Assembly (NCBI RefSeq): GCF_001854125.1
Contig: NZ_CP017715.1
Location: forward strand, 2,852,001 to 2,916,000
Length of the DNA stretch: 64,000 nucleotides
From: Marinobacter salinus
Lineage (GTDB): Bacteria; Pseudomonadota; Gammaproteobacteria; Pseudomonadales; Oleiphilaceae
Direction of reading: 5' to 3'
Shown: piece by piece, positions 50,543-59,640 of the stretch
Position numbering within the stretch: the first letter of the stretch is position 1
Layout: every line of letters begins with the position of its first letter
Translations under genes and position numbers: made by a program
Notes under the pieces: generated by a model
The model's database searches: none
Told to the model about the DNA's origin: nothing
The model's input: only the letters and a program-made list of their open reading frames with translations

Positions 50543-51739
50543 TCAGTCCAGTTGGATCCAGTCTGATACCGGCTCGTAACGGCCTTCCTTTGCATTGACC
50601 CGCCAGATACGGCCGACCGGGAAAGACATGTTTTTCGCCGTCACGGGAACACCGATAATACCGCCGGTGTCCCAGTCCTTGATGGAGGAGAGCGATTCGG
50701 CCATGTTCTTCGCATTCAATTCCTTGCCTGCATCGAGGGTACGCTTGACTACCTCGGTCCAGACCATGGCATTGAACCAGCCCTGCATGTAGCCCGTCGG
50801 GCGATAGCCGGCTTCAGGGTCGCTCTTTTCAGCCTGGGCACGCAGCGCATCCAGCATGGGCCCGCTTTCCTGACTGTCGTAGTAGTTGTAGGGCATAACG
50901 CCCATATAACCATCGGCATCCTCACCCATCTTGTTGATGATCAGCTTGTCAGATGACCAGAAGGTGCCCATGAACTGGGTATCCAGCCCCATCTGGCGCA
51001 TCTGAACCATGAACTCGTTGATGGGTGACAGCACATAGCCATGGAACACCACGTAATCCGGACGCACGCGCCGCAACTTCAGCACCTCTGCAGACACGTC
51101 CACGCTGCCCGGTTTGGTGACGATTTCCTCCACCACATCAATGCCCAGCTCCGCAGCTTTTTCCTTGCCATTTTCAATGGGATCTTTGCCGAACTCGGTA
51201 TCACTGTATACAAACGCCACCGTTGGCTTTTCTCCACCCTCACCCTGGGAGGCAATGTATTCCAGGATGATGCCGAACATCTGGCTATAGTTCGGGCCGG
51301 GAATGAACTGATACGGGTACTGTTCATTGTCCGTCAATGCGGTCGCAAAGGAGGCACCACTCATGAGTGTGGTGCCTCTGCTGTTCAGTTCCGAGGCAAT
51401 GGTCTTCATGAACCCGGTACTATCGCCGTAATAAACCGGAACCGTGTTGCTGCCAGTGATTTTCTTGAAGGCGGCCACGGAACGGTCCACCTCATAGCCA
51501 GTGTCTTCCATCACGTACTTCACCGGGTGACCGTTGATCCCACCCTGGCTGTTTATCCAACTGGTGTAATCCGTCAGCCCGGCATGCAGATGCACACCGG
51601 CGAAGGCAAAGACGCCGGAAAGCGGGATCGACCCGCCAAATACTATAGGCTCCTTGTCCTGAGCCAATACAGGCGCCGTCACCGTCAATGCTGCGACAAG
51701 ACTGCCCAGGCCTGCCAGCCGGCGGCCGCTTTTGAGGAT
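50543..51739 (-). CDS. Liv-type ABC transporter substrate-binding protein with apparent AUC start
   Basis: From an ATC codon at 51739-51737 the product is 398 residues. The first 28 form a textbook signal peptide (LKSGRRLAGLGSLVAALTV, cleaved after VLA), and a good AGGAG lies 7 bases before the ATC. The only conventional start downstream within the leader is a TTG at 51688, which would remove most of the signal. No ATG, GTG or TTG lies between the upstream in-frame stop and ATC. Body: SIPLSGVFAFAGVHLHAGL, WINSQGGINGHPVKYVMEDT, YYGDSTGFMKTIASELN, VAFVYSDTEFGKDPIENG. It lies inside the livGHM-livF-ligase operon. Confidence 0.85.
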   Translation of the reverse strand: MLKSGRRLAGLGSLVAALTVTAPVLAQDKEPIVFGGSIPLSGVFAFAGVHLHAGLTDYTSWINSQGGINGHPVKYVMEDTGYEVDRSVAAFKKITGSNTVPVYYGDSTGFMKTIASELNSRGTTLMSGASFATALTDNEQYPYQFIPGPNYSQMFGIILEYIASQGEGGEKPTVAFVYSDTEFGKDPIENGKEKAAELGIDVVEEIVTKPGSVDVSAEVLKLRRVRPDYVVFHGYVLSPINEFMVQMRQMGLDTQFMGTFWSSDKLIINKMGEDADGYMGVMPYNYYDSQESGPMLDALRAQAEKSDPEAGYRPTGYMQGWFNAMVWTEVVKRTLDAGKELNAKNMAESLSSIKDWDTGGIIGVPVTAKNMSFPVGRIWRVNAKEGRYEPVSDWIQLD

Positions 51740-51811
51740 GTTTCTTCTCCTTGCTGCTTCTTGTTGTTGCTGTTGCGTAGGTTCTGTCTGAAACCCGAAA
51801 AACGAACTCGT

Positions 51812-52855
51812 TTAGTTTCTGAAGGGCCACAAACTGAAAAAGCGTCGAATTCGATGCCAGATCTCTGCCAGCCCGTGCGGTTCGAAAATCAGGAAGCCGA
51901 CGATCAATGCGCCAAAGATAATCTCCAGCATTGGCGACATAAATACCGGGGCGTTGGGGTAGAAAGGCGTCAGGGCAGCCGTTAGCAATTTCAGAATCTC
52001 CGGAATCAGCGTCATGAAGGCGGCCCCGAGAATCCCGCCCAACAGATTACCCATCCCCCCGACGATCACCGCCGCAAGATAGAAAATGGACATGGACAGA
52101 GGGAAACTCTCCGGCGTTACGACCCGGTAGAAATAGGCAAAAAGGCCGCCTGCCACGCCCGCATAAAACGAGCTGAGCGCGAATGACATGAGCTTGTAGC
52201 GCAACAGGTCGATCCCCAGGATCTCCGCCGAAATATCCCGATCCCGGATCGCGATGAATGCCCGCCCGATACGGGTCCGGAAGACATTACGCGCTGCGAA
52301 CACCATCAGTACCGCCAGCGGTACGATGATAAAGTACATACTGAAATCACTCTGGAAGGTGGCCCCGAACAGATGGGCGGGTTCCAGGCTCAGCCCGCCC
52401 ATGCCTCCGGTAACGGACTCCCATTCGGCAAAGATAAAGTGTAGGAATACACTGGCCGCCAGCGTGGCAATGGCCAGATACAGCCCTTTCACCCGTAAAG
52501 ACGGCAACCCCACCAGAATGCCCACGGCGGCGGCCAGTAGCCCAGCCAGTAAAAGCGTTATCGGGAAGGGCAAACCGGTATTCAGGGAAAACCAGGCCAC
52601 GGTGTAACCACCGACACCCATAAATCCGGCCTGCCCCAGGGAAATAAGGCCAGTAAAGCCGGTCAGGATGTTAAGGCCCGTTGTGCTGATTACTGCGATG
52701 CCAACCAGGCAGCCCAGGTACAAAAGGTAGGCATTCGCCATGAAAGGAAAGACCAGAAGCACGAGCAGGAAAAGGGCGAACCATAATTTCTGGGTCTGGC
52801 TGGTCCAGATGGCCTCATCAGCCTCATAGGTTTGTTTGGCGTCACCGATGCGCAT
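51812..52855 (-). CDS. livM: Liv-type ABC transporter permease LivM
   Basis: 347-residue membrane subunit with many helices. Landmarks: ISTTGLNILTGFTGLISLGQ, GFMGVGGYTVAWF, FIAIRDRDISAEILGIDLLR and YLAAVIVGGMGNLLGGILG are typical LivM. It starts 1 base after the livH stop. A C-terminal amphipathic tail (EPHGLAEIWHRIRRFFSLWP) follows the last helix. Confidence 0.93.
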   Translation of the reverse strand: MRIGDAKQTYEADEAIWTSQTQKLWFALFLLVLLVFPFMANAYLLYLGCLVGIAVISTTGLNILTGFTGLISLGQAGFMGVGGYTVAWFSLNTGLPFPITLLLAGLLAAAVGILVGLPSLRVKGLYLAIATLAASVFLHFIFAEWESVTGGMGGLSLEPAHLFGATFQSDFSMYFIIVPLAVLMVFAARNVFRTRIGRAFIAIRDRDISAEILGIDLLRYKLMSFALSSFYAGVAGGLFAYFYRVVTPESFPLSMSIFYLAAVIVGGMGNLLGGILGAAFMTLIPEILKLLTAALTPFYPNAPVFMSPMLEIIFGALIVGFLIFEPHGLAEIWHRIRRFFSLWPFRN

Positions 52856-52856
52856 C

Positions 52857-53735
52857 TTACACTCGCTCTATTTCGTGGGTGCCGAAAAGGCCATAGGGGC
52901 GAATTACCAGAATCACTGCCAGCACGGCAAAGGTGGCCGGCATCCGGTATTCGCCGCCGAGATAGGCGCCGGCAACGGTTTCCAGCCAGCCGATAAACAC
53001 CCCGGCAATCAATGCTCCCAGAATGCTATCGAGGCCGCCGACGATAACAACGACCAGCACACTGAGACCGATAGCGCCGAACTGCGGACTGAGGCCGCCG
53101 GTCGCAGCCACCAGAACCCCGGCCAGAGAAGCGGCAAGTGAGCCAAAAACCCAGGCCAGGTTAAACACCCGGCGTACATTGATACCCATGGAGTACGCGG
53201 CTGCCTGATCCGAGGCAGTCGCACGCAGGGCAACGCCGCCCCTGGAGAAACGGAAATACAACAGGTAAAGGATCAGCAGAGCGGCACCAATGAGGAAGCC
53301 ATAGGCGATTTTTGGCGCCAGATACATCTCCCCGATAAACACCGGTTCACGGGGCAGAAAGCGGGGAAGCAATTGAGGATCTGCGCCCCAGAGCAGCTCC
53401 ACCAGGCCCACCAGTATGCTGGCAATACCAATGGTGACCATAACCACCGATATTGGCGACTCCCCGAGCATGGGCCGGATCATCACTTTCTCGATCACGC
53501 CACCGAGAATACTGCCCCCCAACACTGCCAGCGGAAGCGCAACCCAGGGTGACATCTCCAGCCCTCCGGCAAAGGCCAGGAACAGGTAGGCCGCGAACAT
53601 CATAATTTCGCCGATCGCAAAATTGATAACACGGGTTGCCTTGTAAATGATCACAAAGCCCAGAGCGATCAAGGCATAGAGGCCGCCCATAGCCAGCCCG
53701 GCCAGACTGATTTCGCCAAAAAACAACCAGTCCAT
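52857..53735 (-). CDS. livH: Liv-type ABC transporter permease LivH
   Basis: 292-residue permease. Landmarks: GLAMGGLYALIALGFVIIYK, VINFAIGEIMMFAAYLF, LRATASDQAAAYSMGINV and VVIVGGLDSILGALIAG are typical LivH. It starts at the base where livG ends, so the two are coupled. Confidence 0.93.
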   Translation of the reverse strand: MDWLFFGEISLAGLAMGGLYALIALGFVIIYKATRVINFAIGEIMMFAAYLFLAFAGGLEMSPWVALPLAVLGGSILGGVIEKVMIRPMLGESPISVVMVTIGIASILVGLVELLWGADPQLLPRFLPREPVFIGEMYLAPKIAYGFLIGAALLILYLLYFRFSRGGVALRATASDQAAAYSMGINVRRVFNLAWVFGSLAASLAGVLVAATGGLSPQFGAIGLSVLVVVIVGGLDSILGALIAGVFIGWLETVAGAYLGGEYRMPATFAVLAVILVIRPYGLFGTHEIERV

Positions 53736-54547
53736 TAGGCCACCTCCCGCTCGGGATTCAGCTTCTTGCGCAGGCTGTCCATATCACTGTTGCCGAGGTA
53801 TGCCTTGATGACCTCAGGGTTCTGCTGGACGTCGGCCGGCAAGCCCTCGGTAATAACCTGGCCGAAATTGAGCACGGCAATGTGGTCGGAGATGTCCATC
53901 ACCATCCCCATATCGTGCTCCACCATCAGCACCGTCACGTCCCACTCTTCCCGGATATCGAGAATAAAGCGAGCCATGTCTTCCTTTTCTTCCCGGTTCA
54001 TCCCGGCTACCGGCTCATCCAACATCAGCACTTTCGGGCGCATGGCGAGGGCACGCGCCAGCTCTACCCGCTTCTGCAGACCATAGGAAAGACTTGCCAC
54101 CGGCTGCCGGCGAATATGATCAATTTCCAGAAAATCAATAATGTGGCGCTCTACCTCACGGCGCACGGCCATTTCTTCCCGACGGGCCGCCCCGAAATAA
54201 GCCAGCGAACTCAGCAAGCCGCTCTTCATATGCACGTGGGCACCAAGTTTGATGTTATCGAGCACCGTCATACCCCGGAACAGGGCAATGTTCTGGAAGG
54301 TCCGTGCCAGCCCCATAGCGGCACGGGCTGGAGGCTTTACCCCCGCCAACACCTCACCCTGATAGCGAATGGTGCCCTGCTGGGGCTTGTAGAAGCCGGA
54401 AATGCAGTTGAAAAGGGAGGTTTTCCCGGCGCCATTCGGCCCGATGATGGTGGTTACCGTGTTTTCCGGCACCCGGAAACTGACATCCTGCAATGCCTTG
54501 ACACCGCCGAAGGACAGCGACAGGTTACTGATTTCGAGGATACTCAA
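53735..54547 (-). CDS. livG: Liv-type ABC transporter ATP-binding protein LivG
   Basis: 270-residue ATPase: Walker A GPNGAGKTSL, LARTFQNIALFRGMTVLDNI, signature SLSYGLQKRVELARALA, Walker B VLMLDEPVAGMN and VEHDMGMVMDISD. The start was set at TTG 54547, which has GGAGG 6 bases upstream and begins at the first strand (LSILEISNLSLSFGG); the longer in-frame version from 54616 adds a Cys/Trp-containing stretch not found in the family. First gene of the operon, divergent from an enoyl-CoA hydratase gene. Confidence 0.92.
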   Translation of the reverse strand: MSILEISNLSLSFGGVKALQDVSFRVPENTVTTIIGPNGAGKTSLFNCISGFYKPQQGTIRYQGEVLAGVKPPARAAMGLARTFQNIALFRGMTVLDNIKLGAHVHMKSGLLSSLAYFGAARREEMAVRREVERHIIDFLEIDHIRRQPVASLSYGLQKRVELARALAMRPKVLMLDEPVAGMNREEKEDMARFILDIREEWDVTVLMVEHDMGMVMDISDHIAVLNFGQVITEGLPADVQQNPEVIKAYLGNSDMDSLRKKLNPEREVA

Positions 54548-54757
54548 TATTCCTCCCCGCACTCCTGGCGCGGGGAAACAGAGCCATGAACGCTCCGCTT
54601 GTTTTGCCTCGCACACAAGAGATTGTGATTATTGTTGTTGTCGTAAACGTCAGGTCAATTTCCCGAGCCACATTTAAAATAGTCCAACCCGGCCATAAAA
54701 ACCAAGGCAGTCTGTCCTATGCTTCATCAAATAAGCAAAGACGGGAGACAAACAACA

Positions 54758-55552
54758 ATGACAAATCTACCTGTGACCCCTGCGTTCAATGAGCAAACCG
54801 GTGTCGCCACCCTGACCTTCAATCGACCCGAGGTTCTTAATGCCATTGACGTGCCCATGGCCCAGGCCTTTCACCAGGCGGTCAACGACCTGGCTCGCAA
54901 ACCCGGGCTTCGATGCGTGGTTCTGACGGGTGCAGGGCGGGCATTCATGGCTGGAGGTGATGTCGCAAGCATGTCCGGCTCTCCCGTTCAGGCCCGGCAG
55001 GCTGTGAACGGAATGCTGGATGCACTGATTCCGGCCATTCTCAAGCTGCGAGCAATCGATGCTCCGGTGATCGCCGGAGTTAAGGGCGCTGCCGCCGGTG
55101 CCGGCCTTAGTCTTGCGCTGATGGCAGATCTGATAGTGGCCGAGGAAAACGCCCGATTCCTGATTGCCTACAATGGTATAGGCACTGTGCCCGACTGCGG
55201 TGGCACATGGTTTTTGCCCCACAAGATAGGATCGGCGCGGGCTACGGAAATGATGATGCTTGGCCGCACCCTGACAGCATTTGAAGCGCAACAATGGGGC
55301 CTGGTGGCCGAGGTGTCACCGGAAGAAACGTTTGATGAGGTTCTGGCGGCCACCGTCAGCCGGGTCGCCAATGGGCCAACTCAGGCTTTTGGTGCGTTTC
55401 GTCGACTGGTGGACGATGCCCATGGCCGCCCCCTCGACGTCCACCTGGAAGCTGAGCGACAGGCGTTTCTGAAGGCCACCGAAACAGCCGACTTCGCAGA
55501 AGGTGTATCGGCGTTTCTCACCAAGCGGCCAGCTGCCTTTTCCGGCAGGTAA
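54758..55552 (+). CDS. Enoyl-CoA hydratase/isomerase family protein
   Basis: 264-residue crotonase-fold enzyme. Oxyanion-hole segments AGRAFMAGGDVASM and GVKGAAAGAGLSLALMAD are present, and the catalytic loop reads NGIGTVPDCGGTWFLP, with Asp in the place of the first catalytic Glu of classical hydratases, as in PaaG/PaaF-like isomerase branches. The start at 54758 follows GGGAG; an upstream in-frame ATG at 54719 adds a non-conserved 13 residues. It is divergent from the Liv-ligase operon, so it may act on the same CoA ester. Confidence 0.88.
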   Translation: MTNLPVTPAFNEQTGVATLTFNRPEVLNAIDVPMAQAFHQAVNDLARKPGLRCVVLTGAGRAFMAGGDVASMSGSPVQARQAVNGMLDALIPAILKLRAIDAPVIAGVKGAAAGAGLSLALMADLIVAEENARFLIAYNGIGTVPDCGGTWFLPHKIGSARATEMMMLGRTLTAFEAQQWGLVAEVSPEETFDEVLAATVSRVANGPTQAFGAFRRLVDDAHGRPLDVHLEAERQAFLKATETADFAEGVSAFLTKRPAAFSGR

Positions 55553-55577
55553 CTCCCACACCTGGCCATGCGGTTAT

Positions 55578-56408
55578 TCAATTGGTCAGAAACGTGCTGC
55601 CGGTTCGGTCCTGTTCGATCACCACCTCTTCCGTGCGGTCCTTGAGCTCCACTCCTGAAAGCTTGAGGCGATCGGCTTCGCGAATCAGATAGAGAAGCCG
55701 TTGGCTGGCGTCGTTAAAACCGAGCCCGGCGGGCCGGACGTTGGAAATACAGTTCCGGCGGGCGTCGGACAGGCCCGATTCCGGCCCAAACGTGAGGTAA
55801 ATCCCGAGGCTGTCTGGCGAGCTCAGCCCGGGCCGTTCGCCGATCAACACCACGACTATTCGCGCTTTCAGTAGTCCACCAACCTCATCGCCGATAGCAA
55901 CCCTGCCCTGCTCTACAATCGTCAGCGGTGCCAGTTGCCAGTCCCGGCGCTCTCGTTTCAGGTCGCTGAGAAAGCTGTCCAGAAACGGAACCACATTGTT
56001 CTGTACCGCAGAGGAAGACAGCCCGTCGACAATAACGATGGCGAGGTCAGCGGTCGGAGCCTCGGATTGTCCGGCGGCCAGCAGCCGCTCATACCCTTGC
56101 TCCGACAAACGCCTGCCCAGATCAGGCCGTTGCAGGTAGGTGAAGCGGTCCTCAGCCTGGCTGTGCACAACCACGGGCAGGCCGAGGGCGTTCGTCGTGT
56201 CCAGGGTCTTGAGGGATTCAACGAGCCGGTTCACATCCAGTGGAAAATGCACCGCGTCCCGCGCCTGGGCGTGGGCTAGCTGGAACGTCAGCAATTCCGA
56301 AGTGGGCAGGCTGATACCCGCCCGCCCCAGGCCAATCCGGGCATCGGTGTAACGACGCAAGGTCCGCCAGACATTCTCTGTGACCAGTTCCCTGTTACGT
56401 TCAGTCAT
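55578..56408 (-). CDS. eutC: Ethanolamine ammonia-lyase small subunit
   Basis: 276-residue light chain of the adenosylcobalamin-dependent enzyme that turns ethanolamine into acetaldehyde and ammonia. Landmarks: RRYTDARIGLGRAGISLPTSELL, LAHAQARDAVHFPLD, IVIVDGLSSSAVQNN, VLIGERPGLSSPDSLGIYLTF, RRNCISNVRPAGL. The ATG at 56408 overlaps the eutB stop by 8 bases. No microcompartment (eutS/M/N/K/L) or reactivase gene is seen around it. Confidence 0.95.
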   Translation of the reverse strand: MTERNRELVTENVWRTLRRYTDARIGLGRAGISLPTSELLTFQLAHAQARDAVHFPLDVNRLVESLKTLDTTNALGLPVVVHSQAEDRFTYLQRPDLGRRLSEQGYERLLAAGQSEAPTADLAIVIVDGLSSSAVQNNVVPFLDSFLSDLKRERRDWQLAPLTIVEQGRVAIGDEVGGLLKARIVVVLIGERPGLSSPDSLGIYLTFGPESGLSDARRNCISNVRPAGLGFNDASQRLLYLIREADRLKLSGVELKDRTEEVVIEQDRTGSTFLTN

Positions 56409-57801
56409 GGGTCAGACCCCCGAGGCTGTTCTGGAACATGGCCGGCAATGTGGCACTTGGCTCATGCCTCGAAGCGTCCTCGAAGATGTTCATCCGGTCG
56501 AGCCAGGCTTCAAACTCCGGTGCCGGCTTCAGATCCAGTACCCGCCGCGCATAAAGCGCATCGTGGAAAGAGGTGGTCTGGTAATTGAGCATGATGTCGT
56601 CGGATCCGGGAATTCCCATGATGAACGTGCAGCCTGCTACCCCGAGCAGAGTCAGCAGATTGTCCATGTCGTTCTGGTCCGCTTCCGCATGGTTGGTGTA
56701 GCAGATGTCACACCCCATCGGGACACCCAGCAGCTTTCCGCAGAAATGATCCTCCAGGCCGGCGCGGATAATCTCCTTGCCGTCGAACAAGTATTCAGGC
56801 CCGATGAAACCGACCACGGTGTTCACCAGTAGCGGGTTGAACCGACGGGCAACGGCGTATGCCCGGGCTTCACAAGTTTGCTGATCAAGCCCGTGATGAG
56901 CGTCGGCCGACAGGGAGCTGCCCTGGCCGGTTTCGAAATACATGACGTTCTGGCCAACCGTTCCCCGCTTCAGGGAGAGCGCTGCATCCCGGGCCTCCTC
57001 GAGCGTGGACAGGTTGAACCCGAAACTGCTGTTGGTGGCTTCCGTGCCCCCGATCGACTGGAACACCAGATCCACCGGTGCGCCCTGTTCAATAGCCTCA
57101 ATCGTATTGGTCACGTGGGTCAAGACACAGGACTGGGTCGGTATGTCGTATTTGCGGATAACCTCATCCATCATCCGCATCAGTTTGGTGGCCTGAGCCA
57201 CGTTATCGGTGGCCGGGTTGATGCCAATCACCGCATCTCCACTGCCATACAGCAGCCCGTCCAGAATGCTTGCGGCGATGCCGGCCATATCATCAGTTGG
57301 ATGATTGGGTTGCAGCCGGGTAGACAGATGGCCGGGCAGGCCAATGGTATTCCGGAAAGCGGTCTGAATCCGGCACTTTCGGGCCACGAGAATGAGGTCC
57401 TGATTCCGCATCAGCTTACTCACTGCCGCCACCATTTCCGGCATCAGGCCCGGCCCCAGGGCCGCAAGCGCCTCAGGCGTGGCGTGATCGCTGAGCAGCC
57501 AGTTCCTGAAATCACCGACCGTCAGGTGGGCGACGGCCTGAAAAGCCCGGGCATCATGCTCGTCCACAATGAGCCGTGTCACTTCGTCCTGCTCATAGGG
57601 AATCAGCGCTTCCGACAGGAAAGCGTTCAGCGGCAATTCCGCCAGCCGCATTTGCGCAACCACGCGCTCTTCGGCGGATCCGGCGATCACACCCGCCAGC
57701 CGATCACCGGAGCGGGCCGGCGTCGCTTTCGCCATCAGGTCTGCCAGATTCCGGAACTGCCAGGTCCGCTCACCGAGCATGTATGAATACTTGTGCTGCA
57801 T
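56401..57801 (-). CDS. eutB: Ethanolamine ammonia-lyase large subunit
   Basis: 466-residue heavy chain bearing the substrate- and B12-binding sites. Landmarks: RNTIGLPGHLSTRLQPNHPTDD, GSGDAVIGINPATDN, FQSIGGTEATNSSFGFN, MYFETGQGSSLSADAHHGLDQ, MGIPGSDDIMLNYQTTSFHD. Length matches E. coli EutB (453) closely. The ATG at 57801 is divergent from a histidine kinase gene with 101 bases between, containing a short palindrome. Confidence 0.96.
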   Translation of the reverse strand: MQHKYSYMLGERTWQFRNLADLMAKATPARSGDRLAGVIAGSAEERVVAQMRLAELPLNAFLSEALIPYEQDEVTRLIVDEHDARAFQAVAHLTVGDFRNWLLSDHATPEALAALGPGLMPEMVAAVSKLMRNQDLILVARKCRIQTAFRNTIGLPGHLSTRLQPNHPTDDMAGIAASILDGLLYGSGDAVIGINPATDNVAQATKLMRMMDEVIRKYDIPTQSCVLTHVTNTIEAIEQGAPVDLVFQSIGGTEATNSSFGFNLSTLEEARDAALSLKRGTVGQNVMYFETGQGSSLSADAHHGLDQQTCEARAYAVARRFNPLLVNTVVGFIGPEYLFDGKEIIRAGLEDHFCGKLLGVPMGCDICYTNHAEADQNDMDNLLTLLGVAGCTFIMGIPGSDDIMLNYQTTSFHDALYARRVLDLKPAPEFEAWLDRMNIFEDASRHEPSATLPAMFQNSLGGLTHD

Positions 57802-57833
57802 CCCGCCTCTCCGCCAATCACTGGTTTATTCAT

Positions 57834-57847
57834 CAAACGCTCGTTTG
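57834..57847. promoter_or_regulatory. Palindrome between eutB and the histidine kinase gene
   Basis: CAAACGCTCGTTTG is a 6-bp perfect dyad around CT, in the 101-bp divergent gap, 33 bases before eutB. It is a plausible operator for eutBC and/or the two-component genes; the protein that would bind it is unknown. Confidence 0.4.
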
Positions 57848-57902
57848 CCCAGCATAGCAAACAGTTATTCCAACCCTCCCTGACTCCCGATATGCTTTCC
57901 GG

Positions 57903-59636
57903 ATGAAAAGTATAATAAAACACGATTCATCCACTCCGCCCCGCTTGCGCACACTGCAGCGCAATGGGTTGGCGAGGCGGTACCTTTTCAGCGCCCTCCT
58001 TATCGCTCTTGTACCCCTTGGGCTGTTGGCGATTGTCTACGACACCCAGTACGTCCGGGCTTTGGACAAAGTGACCGAGAGTCGCACCAATGCCAGGTTA
58101 TCCGGCGCCGAAAACCTTCTGCGAACCTTCCTTCAGGAACGTATTTACGAACTGGAAGGGCTTGCCGATATCCCGGAGGTTTTTGAGTGGCTTACCACCG
58201 CGCAACCAGGCGATACGCCTGATCGGGTTATGCTCGCCCAACTGAGGCAACAACTCGACAGTCCGCACATTTATGGCGTGGTCACAAAACCGGCCCGGTT
58301 CGACCAGCCACAGTGGTATTTGACACAGACCTTGCTTGAGGGGGTTTCCTGGCGAACTTTGCCCGTCACCCGCTTTGCGGGTGCAGAACTGCTGGGCCCG
58401 GCTCTACCAACTCCCGACAGACCGGGCTGGATCATCCTCAGGCTCAGCCCAACGGGCTTTGATCCGGCGCCAGAGGCCTGGATTGGCCTGGTGATCCGGC
58501 TCGCCAGCCTCACTGAGCAAATCCAGGACCTCACCCTGCCCGGGTTACAGGCGCCTTTAATCGTGCCTCCCCAGAAGGTGCTGCTAACCTCCGTGGGCAA
58601 TCTTAAACCGCCTGGCCCGGGCTCAAAAAAGGACATCAATTCCCGAGCCTTTATTGAAGGGTGGCATATTCGTCTGCAATGGTTGGGTGACCCCTTGCTT
58701 GGCCCCTTGGAGTCCGCCCGATTCGGACTGATTTTTCTGGCCATGGGTGTGGCACTGGGCGTTATTTTCCTGTCCCGCCATTTATCGAAGCGGCTCGATA
58801 GGCAGGTGACTCCCCTGATTGAGGGCGCCGACAGGGTTGCCAGCGGTGACTTCGACACACCGCTCGGCATCGAGGGTACCGCTGAAATCGGATATCTCTC
58901 ATTCGCCCTTGAACGCATGCGTCTACGCCTCAAACGGCTGGTAAAAAGCATGGTCGACGTGGAGCGGCGAGCGGTTCTCGGGCAGTTTTCGGCGGGTGTC
59001 GCCCATGAAATACGAAACCCTCTGGCGACAATAAAAACCACAATTCAGGCATTATCCAGAAAAGAATCTGATCCCAAGCGCCAGAAACTCATGGAATCCG
59101 TCGATCACGAAATTGATCGCGTAAACGATGTCGTACAACTGTTGCTGGACTACGCGCGGCCAAGGGAGGCGAAGGCCCAGAAGGTGAACGTCCTGGACGT
59201 GGTGGAAACCGTCAAGATCCTTGCGGATGCGGTTGCCCATCGTCATGGTGTCGAGCTGGTTCAGGTCGAGCATTCACAGGTTTTTGCCTGGGCAGATCCG
59301 TCGCAGATCCGCCAGATCGTCATGAACCTGGTGATGAATGCCATTCAGGCTCTCGAAGCCATTGGTGGGCGGGTAGTCATCAGAGTCAGACAGCAAGGGC
59401 TTGCGGTTTATATTTCCGTCAGCGATAACGGCCCGGGAGTCAGCGCCGACCACTTAAGTCACCTGACAGAACCTTTTTTTACAACCAAGACCAATGGTAC
59501 GGGGCTGGGCCTCGCCATCTGCAAGCAACTGGCACAGGCAAACCAGGGGACTCTGAGGTTTCAGAGCGTCCCCGGCGAAGGGCTGAAAGTAACCCTGAGG
59601 TTGCCACTTTATCTGAACAACTCGAATCCGGAATGA
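57903..59636 (+). CDS. Sensor histidine kinase
   Basis: 577 residues. Two membrane segments (about 27-46, RRYLFSALLIALVPLGLLAI, and about 278-296) enclose a ~230-residue periplasmic sensor region of no recognised type. A HAMP segment (PLIEGADRVASGDFDTPL), a HisKA H-box AHEIRNPLATIK with His368, and the ATPase motifs NLVMNAIQAL, DNGPGVS and GTGLGLAI follow. It is 4 bases before the sigma-54 response-regulator gene and so is its cognate kinase. The signal is unknown; a periplasmic binding protein made from the same operon may present it (inference). Confidence 0.9.
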   Translation: MKSIIKHDSSTPPRLRTLQRNGLARRYLFSALLIALVPLGLLAIVYDTQYVRALDKVTESRTNARLSGAENLLRTFLQERIYELEGLADIPEVFEWLTTAQPGDTPDRVMLAQLRQQLDSPHIYGVVTKPARFDQPQWYLTQTLLEGVSWRTLPVTRFAGAELLGPALPTPDRPGWIILRLSPTGFDPAPEAWIGLVIRLASLTEQIQDLTLPGLQAPLIVPPQKVLLTSVGNLKPPGPGSKKDINSRAFIEGWHIRLQWLGDPLLGPLESARFGLIFLAMGVALGVIFLSRHLSKRLDRQVTPLIEGADRVASGDFDTPLGIEGTAEIGYLSFALERMRLRLKRLVKSMVDVERRAVLGQFSAGVAHEIRNPLATIKTTIQALSRKESDPKRQKLMESVDHEIDRVNDVVQLLLDYARPREAKAQKVNVLDVVETVKILADAVAHRHGVELVQVEHSQVFAWADPSQIRQIVMNLVMNAIQALEAIGGRVVIRVRQQGLAVYISVSDNGPGVSADHLSHLTEPFFTTKTNGTGLGLAICKQLAQANQGTLRFQSVPGEGLKVTLRLPLYLNNSNPE

Positions 59637-59640
59637 CCTG

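Noticed and set aside
56878-57786. 302-codon plus-strand open frame inside eutB
   Set aside because: Shadow of eutB, which shows full family conservation on the other strand.
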